Counted from the stretch's first letter, positions 1 to 8,054 are shown. The stretch: 64,000 nt of DNA from Pseudomonas putida W15Oct28 (GCF_000708715.2 NZ_JENB01000009.1:1-64000), one strand, 5' to 3'. The notes: a model not told the origin generated them from the sequence alone. A program made the numbers and translations.

Positions 1-78
1 CCCCAGTTCTGCTACCATGGCGCCCTGCCCGACAGCGACGAGCGCCGAAATGTCCAACCCCCGCCCCACCCTCCCTGA
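1..78 (+). CDS. 3' end of an unidentified upstream gene (partial)
   Basis: The first forward frame is open from the window edge to a TGA at 76-78. It would encode a 25-residue C-terminus containing FCYHGALPDSDE. This run resembles the end of PfkB-type sugar kinases (cysteine followed by GALP and acidic residues), which would suit a sugar-epimerase neighbour, but 25 residues are too few for an assignment. It would overlap the next gene's chosen ATG at 50 by 29 bases, which is common in co-directional operons. It could equally be a chance open frame. Confidence 0.35.
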   Translation, partial: PQFCYHGALPDSDERRNVQPPPHPP

Positions 79-1147
79 ACTGGCCCGCTTCAACCAGCAC
101 TTCGCCGAATGCATCGTGCCGTTGTGGCAAGGCCCGGGCTGGAACGCCGACATGGCCCTGCCCTACGAGGCCCTGGACGCCCAGCACCAGCCCTTGCCGG
201 TGCAGCGCTACCGGGCCATGGCCTGCGCACGCCAGCTGTACCTGTTCAGCAGCCGTATCGGGCAACCGGGGGCGGCCGAGCGTGCGGCGGCGTTGTTCCG
301 CTCGCTGCAAAAGCACTTCCACGATGCCGAGCACGGTGGCTGGTTCTACAGTATCGACGCCCAAGGCAAGCCACTGGACCGGCGCAAGGACCTGTACACC
401 CACGCGTTCATCGTCTTTGCCTGCGCGCACTACTGGGGCAAGGTGCGCGAAAGCCTGGTGAAATCCACCCTGAACGCCGCGCTGGGCATCATCGACCAGC
501 AATTCGCCCGTGACGACGGCCTGTACGAAGCCAGCCTGGGCGAAGACTGGGCCGACCTGGGCAGCGGCCCGCTGCAAAACCCGCAGATGCACCTGGCCGA
601 GGCGTTTTTGCAGGTGCTGGCGGTGCGTGACGATGAACATACCCAGCAATCGCTGCTGCAGCTGTGTGAAGCGCTGCAGGCGCACTTCGTCGAACCGGCC
701 CACGGCCTAATGCTGGAAAAGCCACGCGGGGCTGTGGATAACTGGTTCGAGCCGGGGCACCAGTTCGAGTGGTTCTACCTGCTGCACACCTCACCGCTAC
801 TGCGTGACACGCCGTTGCATGCGTCCATCGACCGGGCTTTCGGCTTTGCCGAACAGTACGGGGTGAAGGAGGGAGCGGTACTGGCGATGCTGGATGTGGA
901 TGGCCGCGTGCTAGATGCCACTCAGCGCATCTGGGCACAGGCGGAGTACCTGCGGGCGCTCGCGTTGCGCGCGGGGAGCGAGGCGAAGCTGGTTGACCAG
1001 TTGCAGGCGCTGGAAGCGCGGTTTTTGCGGGAAGCGGGCTGGTATGAGTGCCGGGATGGTGAAGGCAACGTCAGCCGGCATGATATGCCTTCGACCACGC
1101 CCTACCATTTAGCGACTTGCCTGGAAGGGTTGCAGCGCCTGAGCTGA
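50..1147 (+). CDS. AGE family epimerase/isomerase
   Basis: The product is about 365 residues and belongs by its sequence pattern to the N-acylglucosamine 2-epimerase / mannose-isomerase-like superfamily, cytosolic alpha6/alpha6-barrel enzymes that interconvert aldoses and ketoses or epimerise sugars. Visible family features are the aromatic and His-rich segments HGGWFYSID, DLYTHAFIVFACAHYW, PGHQFEWFYLL and the C-terminal STTPYHLATCLEGL, which supply the barrel lining and the usual catalytic histidines. The open frame runs further upstream to 17, but the ATG at 50 (MSNPRPTLPEL) starts where family similarity begins. The exact sugar substrate cannot be told from sequence; mannose/fructose-type isomerase activity is the likeliest. 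It is followed by a REP pair and a convergent dehydrogenase gene. Confidence 0.82.
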   Translation: MSNPRPTLPELARFNQHFAECIVPLWQGPGWNADMALPYEALDAQHQPLPVQRYRAMACARQLYLFSSRIGQPGAAERAAALFRSLQKHFHDAEHGGWFYSIDAQGKPLDRRKDLYTHAFIVFACAHYWGKVRESLVKSTLNAALGIIDQQFARDDGLYEASLGEDWADLGSGPLQNPQMHLAEAFLQVLAVRDDEHTQQSLLQLCEALQAHFVEPAHGLMLEKPRGAVDNWFEPGHQFEWFYLLHTSPLLRDTPLHASIDRAFGFAEQYGVKEGAVLAMLDVDGRVLDATQRIWAQAEYLRALALRAGSEAKLVDQLQALEARFLREAGWYECRDGEGNVSRHDMPSTTPYHLATCLEGLQRLS

Positions 1148-1151
1148 CGCT

Positions 1152-1254
1152 TTCGCAGCACAAGGCTGCTCCTACAGGTATTGCGCAGGTTTCAGAGGCA
1201 CCGCTATCCCTGTAGGAGCAGCCTTGTGCTGCGAATGGGCCGCAAAGCGGCCCC
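1152..1254. repeat. REP inverted pair, 'gtaggagc' type
   Basis: Two perfectly complementary 27-base arms (1152-1178 and 1209-1235) are separated by 30 bases and followed by a further hairpin at 1237-1254 (gggccgc/gcggccc). The arm core is ctcctacagg/cctgtaggag. It lies between the convergent AGE epimerase and SDR genes and could form a long cruciform or a transcript-end hairpin on either strand. Its core differs from the commoner gtgggagcggg type in this window; one other example is at 53297. Confidence 0.9.
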
Positions 1255-1265
1255 GCTTTCCTGAA

Positions 1266-2033
1266 TCAGCCCTTGACCGAACGGTCGATGGAGAACCCTG
1301 CCCAATCCTGGCTCACCGGCATCAGTTCCAGGCTATTGATGTTGATGTGCGCCGGCTGGTTGAGGATCCAGAAGATGGTCTCGGCAATGTCCTGCGGCTG
1401 GATCGGCTCGGCACCTGCGTAGGTCGCGTCGTACTTGGCCTGGTCACCGCCGAAACGCACCAGCGAGAACTCGCTCTCGCACAGGCCCGGCTCGATGTTG
1501 CTCACGCGTACGCCGGTGCCGCGCAGGTCGCAGCGCAGGCTCAGCGAAAACTGGCCGACGAAGGCCTTGGTGCCGCCATACACGTTGCTGCCCGGGTACG
1601 GGTAGTTGCCCGCCACGGAACCTACGTTGAGGATCGACGCACCGCGACCGTGGGCGATCAGCCGTGGCAGCAGCAGGCGGGTGGTGTACATCAGGCCCTT
1701 GATGTTGGTGTCGACCATGGTTTCCCAGTCGTCCAGGCTGCAGTTCTGCGCCGCGTCCACACCCAGCGCCAGGCCGGCGTTGTTGACCAGGCCGCGAATC
1801 TTTTCGAACCCGGCCGGCAAGCCGGCAATCGCCTGCTCCATGGCCTTGCGGTCACGCACGTCGAGCACCAGGCCGTGCACCTCGGTCTTGCCCGACAACT
1901 CGGCACACAGGGCGTCCAGGCGCTCCTTGCGCCGGCCAGTGAGCACCAGCTTCCAGCCAGCTTCGGCAAAGCGGCGGGCGGTGGCCTCGCCGAAACCGGA
2001 AGTGGCGCCAGTGATGAATACGGTGGACGTCAT
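1266..2033 (-). CDS. SDR family NAD(P)-dependent oxidoreductase (YdfG-like)
   Basis: This is a classical short-chain dehydrogenase of about 255 residues. The Rossmann cofactor motif TGATSGFGEA is at residues 7-16, the NNAG motif lies near residue 85, and the catalytic Ser and Tyr-x-x-x-Lys are visible in NVGSVAG and YGGTKAF. The sequence most resembles the YdfG/3-hydroxy acid dehydrogenase branch (NADP-linked oxidation of serine or 3-hydroxypropionate-type substrates), but the substrate is inferred. The ATG at 2033 is chosen because GAGGAA sits eight bases upstream; an in-frame upstream ATG at 2060 lacks such a site. The gene converges on the AGE gene across a REP pair. Confidence 0.9.
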   Translation of the reverse strand: MTSTVFITGATSGFGEATARRFAEAGWKLVLTGRRKERLDALCAELSGKTEVHGLVLDVRDRKAMEQAIAGLPAGFEKIRGLVNNAGLALGVDAAQNCSLDDWETMVDTNIKGLMYTTRLLLPRLIAHGRGASILNVGSVAGNYPYPGSNVYGGTKAFVGQFSLSLRCDLRGTGVRVSNIEPGLCESEFSLVRFGGDQAKYDATYAGAEPIQPQDIAETIFWILNQPAHININSLELMPVSQDWAGFSIDRSVKG

Positions 2034-2180
2034 GCTCTGTTCCTCACGGTAGGTTGTCATGGCAGCTTTGCAGCATGCCCGCGCCGCGCGCTGTCAGCAA
2101 GCCGTTCGGGGCGCTGTTCATTTTTTGTTCATATCCGGCAAACCCTTGCGGCAGAAGGCTCGGCGCCAGCTATGCGCATG

Positions 2181-2590
2181 TTATCCACAAGGCTTTCCCC
2201 ACGGATTGGGGGCAACTTGTCCACGGTGCGGAACCCTTTCAGCGATGCGTGGTCGGTGGATATCTTTTCGGTGATGGCGCCAGGCTTTCAAGTATGCCGC
2301 CTGCAGCGGTCTGTCCAAGGTTTTTACACAGAGTTATCCACAGGGCTGACTTTGATTTAGGCGCGCTTTCAGGGCTGTGAAAAACTTCGGAAAACCATCC
2401 ACAAGGCGTATGTGATCAAAAAATGATCGCATCGCTACAGGTCTTGGTATCAAAGGGCTGTAGCGAGATGCCACCATGTTTTCCACAGGCGGTTCCACAT
2501 TATCCGTGGACAAGATTCAGCCTGTGGAAACAAGGGCTTGCGAGGGTATGTTGACGTGTATCGAGAGGGAGGCGCGCCAAGTTGTCCACA
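2181..2590. other. Cluster of DnaA-box-like sequences in a gene-free stretch
   Basis: The stretch between the SDR start (2033) and livF stop (2627) has no convincing gene. It holds two perfect TTATCCACA boxes (2181-2189, 2334-2342), two matches to the relaxed TTWTNCACA consensus (2322-2330 TTTTACACA, 2479-2487 TTTTCCACA), and one- or two-mismatch copies at 2218-2226, 2395-2403, 2500-2508, 2505-2513 (reverse), 2523-2531 (reverse) and 2582-2590. A near-match to an IHF site (tatcaaagggctg, 2448-2460) lies inside. There is no DUE-like AT block or dnaA gene, so it is not a typical oriC. It may be a DnaA-titrating or DnaA-reactivating locus (datA/DARS-like). Confidence 0.6.
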
Positions 2591-2626
2591 TTGAGAATGG
2601 GGCCGCTCTGCAGCCCCGAATGCAAC

Positions 2627-3343
2627 TCAGTGCCCGCCGAGATAGGCGTTGCGCACTTCCTCGTTGACCAGCAGCTCTTGCCCGGTCCCGGTCATGCGAA
2701 TTTCCCCGTTGACCATCACATACGCCCGGTCGGACAGCTTCAACGCATGGTTGGCGTTCTGCTCTACCAGGAAGATGGTCATCCCGGTCTTGGCCAGCTC
2801 GCGCAGGGTCGAGAAGATCTGCTTGACCACGATCGGTGCCAGCCCCAGCGAGGGCTCATCCAGCAACAGCAACTTCGGCCGGCTCATCAGCGCCCGGGCA
2901 ATCGCCAGCATCTGCTGCTCGCCACCGGACATGGTCATGGCCCGCTGGGTACGCCGTTCCTTTAGCCGCGGGAACAGCTCGTACATGCGCTGCATGTCTT
3001 CAGCGGCATGCTTGTCGCCGATGGGGATGGTGCCCATCATCAGGTTTTCCTCGACGGTCATGTCGGGGAATACCCGGCGCCCTTCCGGCGACTGGGCGAT
3101 GCCATTGGAAGCAATGTAGTGCGACGACTTGCGGGTAATGTCGGTGCCGCGATAGACGATATGCCCGGACGCTGCGCGCGGCTGGCCGAAGATCGACATC
3201 AGCAGGGTCGACTTGCCGGCACCGTTGGCACCGATCAGGCTGACCGTCTCACCCTCATTGATGTGCATCGAAACCTTTTTCAGCGCCTGGATCGGCCCGT
3301 AGAACACGTCCAGGTCCTTCAGTTCGAGAATGGGTGCACTCAT
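2627..3343 (-). CDS. livF: Branched-chain amino-acid ABC transporter ATPase LivF (BraG)
   Basis: This 238-residue cytoplasmic ATPase powers high-affinity uptake of leucine, isoleucine and valine with the LivG ATPase and the LivHM permeases. Walker A is IGANGAGKST (about residues 37-46), the ABC signature is MSGGEQQML, and Walker B is LLLLDEPSLGL followed by the switch histidine region. The length and the N-terminus (MSAPILELKDLDVFYG) are typical for LivF. It is the last gene of the operon: its start overlaps the livG stop by four bases (3340-3343). A weak hairpin without a T-tract lies just downstream at 2599-2616. In Pseudomonas this gene is also called braG. Confidence 0.96.
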   Translation of the reverse strand: MSAPILELKDLDVFYGPIQALKKVSMHINEGETVSLIGANGAGKSTLLMSIFGQPRAASGHIVYRGTDITRKSSHYIASNGIAQSPEGRRVFPDMTVEENLMMGTIPIGDKHAAEDMQRMYELFPRLKERRTQRAMTMSGGEQQMLAIARALMSRPKLLLLDEPSLGLAPIVVKQIFSTLRELAKTGMTIFLVEQNANHALKLSDRAYVMVNGEIRMTGTGQELLVNEEVRNAYLGGH

Positions 3344-4215
3344 ACCAGTTCCTCTTCGTCTGCACCCAGGTAGGCGGCGATCACCGTCGGGTTGTGGCGG
3401 ATTTCCTGCGGCGCGCCTTCGGCAATCACGTTGCCGTGGTCCAGCACCACGATATGGTCGGAAATGCTCATGACCATGCCCATGTCGTGCTCGATCAGCA
3501 CCACGGTGATGTCATGTTCGTCACGCAGCACACGGATCATGCGGCTTAGGGCCTCGGTTTCCTGAGGGTTCAGGCCCGCCGCCGGTTCGTCCAGGCAGAT
3601 GATCTTCGGCCGCGTGCACATGGCCCGGGCAATTTCCAGACGGCGCTGCTGGCCGTACGACAGCTCGCCGGCCAGGCGGTTGGCGCAGTCGACCAGGTCG
3701 ACCACTTCCAGCCAGTAAAACGCATGGTCCAGTGCGTCGCTTTCGGCCTTGCGGTAGGCCTTGGTGTTGAGCACCCCGGCCAGCAGGTTGCGGTTGACCC
3801 ACATGTGCTGGGCCACCAGCAGGTTCTCTACCACCGACATTTCCTTGAACAGGCGAATGTTCTGGAAGGTGCGCGCCAGGCCTGCGCGGTTGACCAGGTG
3901 GGTGCCGCCGAACATCTTGTAGTACATGCGGTTGGCAAAGCGCGCCGGCGACACGAAGTCCGCCGCCTGGAAGCGCTCGCCAAGCAGCTGGATGACGTTG
4001 GTGTGGCTGCCGCGCACATTCAGCTCGATGCGCCCGCCACTGGCCTTGTAAAAGCCGGTCAGGCAGTTGAAAACCGTTGTCTTGCCGGCGCCGTTGGGGC
4101 CGATCAGGGCGAAGATCTGGTTGCGCCGGACCTTCAGGCTGACATCGCTGAGCGCCTTGATGCCTCCGAACTGCATCATCAGGTTGTCGACAGAGAGAAT
4201 GATATCGTCGCTCAT
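3340..4215 (-). CDS. livG: Branched-chain amino-acid ABC transporter ATPase LivG (BraF)
   Basis: This is the second ATPase of the LivHMGF complex, 291 residues. It shows Walker A IGPNGAGKTT, signature LSYGQQRRLEIARA, Walker B IICLDEPAAGLN and the C-terminal ATP-binding extension (NPTVIAAYLG) typical of branched-chain amino-acid transport ATPases. It is longer than many LivG proteins because of an insertion between Walker A and the signature, roughly residues 60-110 (from RIELNVRG to GGTHLVNRAG). That insertion seems to be a family variant rather than a defect, as the frame is intact. It overlaps livM (4212-4215) and livF by four bases each, implying translational coupling. Confidence 0.96.
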   Translation of the reverse strand: MSDDIILSVDNLMMQFGGIKALSDVSLKVRRNQIFALIGPNGAGKTTVFNCLTGFYKASGGRIELNVRGSHTNVIQLLGERFQAADFVSPARFANRMYYKMFGGTHLVNRAGLARTFQNIRLFKEMSVVENLLVAQHMWVNRNLLAGVLNTKAYRKAESDALDHAFYWLEVVDLVDCANRLAGELSYGQQRRLEIARAMCTRPKIICLDEPAAGLNPQETEALSRMIRVLRDEHDITVVLIEHDMGMVMSISDHIVVLDHGNVIAEGAPQEIRHNPTVIAAYLGADEEELV

Positions 4216-5519
4216 GGCGCCACTCCTTTACGCGGGGTCACACCGGTACGGCTGATGCGGATCAGCCCGCGCGGTCGCCAGATCATCATCAGCACCATCA
4301 GCACGCCAAACAGCAGCACCCGGTACTCAGAGAAGCTGCGCAGCAGCTCCGGTGCCACGGTCAGCACGAACGCTGCGATCACCACACCCACGGTCGAACC
4401 CATGCCACCCAGCACGACAATGGCGAGGATCAACGCCGACTCGAAGAAGGTGAATGACGACGGGTTGACGAAGCCCTGGTACGTGGCGAAGAACACCCCG
4501 GCCAGGCCAGCCGTGGAGGCACCCAGGGTAAAGGCCGAGAGCTTGACCAGCACGTGGTTCAGGCCCATCGAGCGGCAGGCGATCTCGTCTTCACGCAGCG
4601 CTTCCCACGCCCGGCCTACCGGCATGCGGGTAAGGCGGTGCTTGATGTACAGCACGGCCAGCACCACCAGGAACAGCACCGCGTAGATGAACACGAACTT
4701 GAGGTTGGGGTTGTAATCGAAGCCGAAGAACTCGTGGATCGGCACCCCGCCATCTTTGGCCCGGCGGCCGAATTCCAGGCCGAAGAAGGTTGGCGAAGGC
4801 GCCGGCATGCCGTTGGGGCCACCGGTGAACGACAGCCAGTTGTTCAGCACCAGGCGGATGATCTCGCCAAAGCCCAGGGTCACGATTGCCAGGTAGTCAC
4901 CGTGCATGCGTAGCACCGGGAAGCCCAGTATGCACCCCGCCAGCGCTGCGGCGATGGCCGCCAGGGGTAGCACACTCCAGAAACCCAGGCCGAGGTACTG
5001 GTAACCCAGTGCCAGGCCGTAGGCGCCAATGGCATAGAACGCCACGTAGCCCAGGTCGAGCAGGCCGGCCAGGCCGACCACGATGTTCAGGCCGAGCCCG
5101 AGCAACACGTAGATCAGGCCGAGGATGACCACGGTCAGCAGGTACTTGTTGGCGAAGATCGGGAAGACGATGGCAATCACCACCAGCGCCGGGATGATGT
5201 AGCGCAAGCGCGACTTGTAATCCGGCGCGTTCACATGCACGCCCGAGCCACCGTTGTCGAAGCCCTGGAGCATGCGCACGCCAGCGGCGGTCTGCAGGTA
5301 CAGGCTGAGCAGGAAGCGCCCCAGCATTACTCCGCCGACCAGCCAGGCCACCCGGCGCGGCTCGGCGTTGAAGGTGTAGCCGTCGAGCACCACGCCGACG
5401 ACCGGGCCAAACACAATGAGTGCCAGCAGGCCGGCGACGATGGTCTCCAGCAGGCTGCGTTTAAGGTCGAAACCCTTGGTTTCGGAAGCAGAGGCAGTTT
5501 TGGCAACGGACATGTTCAC
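4212..5519 (-). CDS. livM: Branched-chain amino-acid ABC transporter permease LivM (BraE)
   Basis: This is an integral membrane permease of about 435 residues. The N-terminal ~100 residues, with two hydrophobic segments, form the extra domain seen in many LivM proteins (DUF3382 type). The conserved LivM core follows, with segments such as NIVVGLAGLLDLGYVAFYAIGAYG and the cytoplasmic EAA-like loop GRAWEALREDEIACRSMGLN that contacts the ATPases. Two starts are possible: a GTG at 5519 overlapping the livH stop by four bases, or an ATG two codons later at 5513, which has AAGG seven bases upstream and may be preferred. It pairs with LivH to form the transmembrane pore. Confidence 0.95.
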   Translation of the reverse strand: MNMSVAKTASASETKGFDLKRSLLETIVAGLLALIVFGPVVGVVLDGYTFNAEPRRVAWLVGGVMLGRFLLSLYLQTAAGVRMLQGFDNGGSGVHVNAPDYKSRLRYIIPALVVIAIVFPIFANKYLLTVVILGLIYVLLGLGLNIVVGLAGLLDLGYVAFYAIGAYGLALGYQYLGLGFWSVLPLAAIAAALAGCILGFPVLRMHGDYLAIVTLGFGEIIRLVLNNWLSFTGGPNGMPAPSPTFFGLEFGRRAKDGGVPIHEFFGFDYNPNLKFVFIYAVLFLVVLAVLYIKHRLTRMPVGRAWEALREDEIACRSMGLNHVLVKLSAFTLGASTAGLAGVFFATYQGFVNPSSFTFFESALILAIVVLGGMGSTVGVVIAAFVLTVAPELLRSFSEYRVLLFGVLMVLMMIWRPRGLIRISRTGVTPRKGVAP

Positions 5520-6430
5520 ACCTTAGCCACGAGCGGGCGACCCAGCAGGCCTTGTGGGCGGAAGATAAGGATCATCACCAGCAGCGAGAAGCTGAACACG
5601 TCCTTGTAGTCGGAGTTGATCAGGCCAGAGAACAGCGACTCGGAAATACCCAGGATGATGCCGCCAAGCATGGCGCCAGGCAGCGAGCCGATACCACCGA
5701 GCACTGCGGCGGTAAACGCCTTGATGCCGATGATGAAGCCGGCATAGAAGTCGAAGGTGCCGTAGTTCATGGTGATCAGCACACCGGCCAGGGCGGCCAT
5801 TACCGCACCGATGACGAACACGTACGAAATCACCCGGTCGGTGTTGATGCCCAGGATCGAGGCCATCTTGCGGTCTTGCTGGGTGGCACGGCACATGCGG
5901 CCGAGCTTGGTGTACTTGATCACGTAGGTGAGCAGGCCCATGCCCACGAAAGCGGCAATCAGGATGAAGATCTTGGTGTAGGTCAGTTGCACGAAGCCGG
6001 TACCGACTTCGACACGCAAGGCACCTTCAAGCAGGGTCGGCACGCCTTGCTGGCGGGCGCCCTGGCTGATCTGTGCGTAGTTCTGCAGGATCAGCGAGAT
6101 GCCGATGGCACTGATCAGCGGTGCCAGGCGGGTGGAGTTGCGCAGGGGTTTGTAGGCGATGCGTTCGATGGTGAAGCCATAGACGCCCGTGACGACGACG
6201 GTGAACAACAGCGTCCCCAACATCAGTAGCGGGAACGACTCGACGCCGAAATAGGCCAGCAATGCCAGGCTGATTGCCGCGAGGTACGCGGAAATCATAT
6301 ACACCTCGCCGTGCGCGAAGTTGATCATGCCGATGATGCCATAGACCATTGTGTAGCCGATGGCGATCAGGCCATAGACCGACCCGAGGGTCAGGCCGTT
6401 GACCAGTTGCTGCAGGAAAATACCATCCAT
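5516..6430 (-). CDS. livH: Branched-chain amino-acid ABC transporter permease LivH (BraD)
   Basis: This 304-residue inner-membrane permease is the partner of LivM. It starts MDGIFLQQLVNGLTLGSVYGLIAIGYTMVYGIIGM, the characteristic LivH opening. It has about eight hydrophobic segments and the cytoplasmic loop GRMCRATQQDRKMASILGIN, which corresponds to the ATPase-contact loop. It lies directly after livK with a 154-base spacer containing a strong GC hairpin, as is common between binding-protein and permease genes. The four-base overlap with a GTG start of livM suggests coupled translation. Confidence 0.96.
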   Translation of the reverse strand: MDGIFLQQLVNGLTLGSVYGLIAIGYTMVYGIIGMINFAHGEVYMISAYLAAISLALLAYFGVESFPLLMLGTLLFTVVVTGVYGFTIERIAYKPLRNSTRLAPLISAIGISLILQNYAQISQGARQQGVPTLLEGALRVEVGTGFVQLTYTKIFILIAAFVGMGLLTYVIKYTKLGRMCRATQQDRKMASILGINTDRVISYVFVIGAVMAALAGVLITMNYGTFDFYAGFIIGIKAFTAAVLGGIGSLPGAMLGGIILGISESLFSGLINSDYKDVFSFSLLVMILIFRPQGLLGRPLVAKV

Positions 6431-6551
6431 AACGCAATCTCACCTGATTGAGATTGCACGAGCGCCGACCACGGCGCGGGCCACCAATGCGGGGCCCTCG
6501 CAGCGCAGAACTGTGCAGATCTACGAATAAAGACAGGTACAGCGGGGCTTG

Positions 6552-6573
6552 GGCCCGGGCACCAGCCCGGGCC
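6552..6573 (-). terminator. Intercistronic hairpin between livK and livH
   Basis: A perfect nine-base GC stem (ggcccgggc/gcccgggcc) with a four-base loop begins a dozen bases after the livK stop codon. There is no T-tract on the downstream side in the minus direction, so it probably stabilises the livK message or partly attenuates read-through rather than terminating fully. Such an element would give more binding protein than permease. Confidence 0.7.
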
Positions 6574-6584
6574 GTGGGCCGTTA

Positions 6585-7721
6585 TTATTTTTGTTTTTCC
6601 AGCTGGTGGTATTTACCGTCTTTATCCCACTGGTAGACCACGTAGTCGGACACGGTCAGGTCGCCCTTGCTGTCCCACTTCTTCTCGCCCATGACGGTCT
6701 TGACCGGGTTGGCCTTCAGCCACTTGGCTGCGTCTTCGCCCTTGTTCGACTTGGCGCCGTTGAACGCAGCAGCCAGGGCTTCCAGCGAGGCGTAGGCGTA
6801 CAGGGTGTAGCCTTCAGGCTCGGTACCGTTCTTGCGGAACTCCTCCACGACCGCTTTGCTGTCTGGCAGCAAGCGCGGGTCGGCGCCGAAGGTCATGTAC
6901 ACGCCATCGACGTACTGCTTGCCGCCGGCGGTGGACACCAGTTCGTCGGTGACGATGCCGTCATCGGACATGAACTTGACGTCCTTCAGGCCCTGCTCGC
7001 GCAGCTGGCGTACCAGTGGGCCGGCCTCTGGGTGCAGGCCGCCGAAGTAGACCACGTCGGCACCGGTGGAGCGGATCTTGGTAACCACGGCGCTGAAGTC
7101 TTTCTCGCCGCGGGTCAGGCCTTCGTACAGCACAGGCTTCACGCCGCGTTTCTCCAGTTGCGCCTTGGTCGCGTCGGCCAGGCCCTGGCCATAGGTGTCC
7201 TTGTCGTGCAGCACCGCGACTTTCTTGCCCTTGAGCACGTCGACGATGTAGTCGCCAGCGACGATGCCCTGCTGGTCGTCACGGCCGCACATGCGGAACA
7301 TGGCGCCCAGGCCGCGTTCGGTCACAGCTGGGTTGGTCGAGCCCGGGGTAATGGCGATGATGCCCGCTTCGTCATACACCTCAGAGGCTGGAATGGTGTT
7401 GGAAGAACAGAAGTGGCCCACTACGCCGATGACCTTGTCCTGATCGGCCAGGCGGTTGGCCACGGCCACAGCCTGCTTCGGTTCGCAGGCGTCATCGCCT
7501 TTGACCAGGACGATTTTCTCGCCGTTGACGCCACCGGCTGCGTTGATCTTGTCGGCCGCTGCCTGCGCACCTTTCATGTACTGCTCGCCAAACGCCGCGT
7601 TTGCCCCGGTCATGGGGCCCGCTACACCGATCTTGACGTCGGCCTGAACATACGAAGAAACACCCAGTGCCGTAGCCACGGCCAGAGCCAGGAAACCTTT
7701 CTTGTAAAACGTCTGCGACAT
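6585..7721 (-). CDS. livK: Branched-chain amino-acid ABC transporter substrate-binding protein LivK (BraC)
   Basis: This 378-residue periplasmic binding protein delivers Leu/Ile/Val (in Pseudomonas often also Ala/Thr) to LivHMGF. A Sec signal peptide is visible: KK at 7-8, hydrophobic GFLALAVATALGVSSYV, and cleavage after VQA, leaving DVKIGVAGPMTG at the mature end. The mature part carries the type I periplasmic fold of Leu/Ile/Val-binding proteins, including GGVNGEKI, PAVTERG and the CRG-type disulphide region (FRMCGRDDQQG). It is the first gene of the operon and has AGGAG about eleven bases upstream of its ATG. It sits behind the sigma-54 promoter at 7782-7797. Called braC in P. aeruginosa. 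Confidence 0.96.
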   Translation of the reverse strand: MSQTFYKKGFLALAVATALGVSSYVQADVKIGVAGPMTGANAAFGEQYMKGAQAAADKINAAGGVNGEKIVLVKGDDACEPKQAVAVANRLADQDKVIGVVGHFCSSNTIPASEVYDEAGIIAITPGSTNPAVTERGLGAMFRMCGRDDQQGIVAGDYIVDVLKGKKVAVLHDKDTYGQGLADATKAQLEKRGVKPVLYEGLTRGEKDFSAVVTKIRSTGADVVYFGGLHPEAGPLVRQLREQGLKDVKFMSDDGIVTDELVSTAGGKQYVDGVYMTFGADPRLLPDSKAVVEEFRKNGTEPEGYTLYAYASLEALAAAFNGAKSNKGEDAAKWLKANPVKTVMGEKKWDSKGDLTVSDYVVYQWDKDGKYHQLEKQK

Positions 7722-7781
7722 GAGGTGGTGCTCCTAGAGTTTTTTTTGGTTGGCACTACAACTTCTCAACCCTGTGCTCAG

Positions 7782-7797
7782 AGCAAGGGCCGTGCCA
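7782..7797 (-). promoter_or_regulatory. Sigma-54 (RpoN) promoter of livKHMGF
   Basis: The minus strand reads TGGCACGGCCCTTGCT, a full match to the sigma-54 consensus TGGCACG-N4-TTGCW with the invariant GG and GC elements in correct spacing. The predicted start lies near 7770, about 50 bases upstream of the livK ATG. An A-rich run follows before the ribosome-binding site. RpoN promoters require an enhancer-binding activator; candidate upstream sites are listed separately. Confidence 0.8.
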
Positions 7798-7998
7798 TAG
7801 GTTTTGTCTTCCGGGAAAACACACTGCGCAGGTGCACTGCAGGCGACCGACGGCCTTTTCTTTATTGAGCGTGCAACCGTCTGCCGCGCGGCAGGCGCCA
7901 CCACACGTACAGACAAGGAGCAACCGCCATGTGCCATCATTGCAACCCTGGCAAGTGTTTACGTGCAACCGCCCTGTAACAGCGGACGTCACCGAAGT

Positions 7999-8054
7999 GC
8001 ACACCGCTGGTGCGCGACTGCTACAGGCGGCACCGTTTGAAGGCTAGCCGGTGC
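7999..8054. promoter_or_regulatory. Candidate NtrC-like enhancer sites upstream of livK
   Basis: At 7999-8013 a dyad reads gcaca-N5-ggtgc, one mismatch from the enteric NtrC pattern GCACY-N5-RGTGC. A second pair of half-sites, gcacc at 8030-8034 and ggtgc at 8050-8054, lies just beyond. They are 200-270 bases upstream of the sigma-54 promoter, a workable enhancer distance. The rest of 7798-8075 shows no gene; repeated ggttgca/tgcaacc words also occur around 7876, 7939 and 7967. Assignment to NtrC is inference. Confidence 0.4.

Noticed and set aside
2034..2626. The DnaA-box cluster as the chromosomal origin oriC.
   Set aside because: There is no AT-rich unwinding region, and no dnaA, dnaN, rpmH or gidA gene nearby. 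A secondary DnaA-binding locus is more likely.
7804..8047. Small open frames between livK and pncB.
   Set aside because: They overlap each other in several phases, have no recognisable motif, and coincide with the likely enhancer region of the liv operon.
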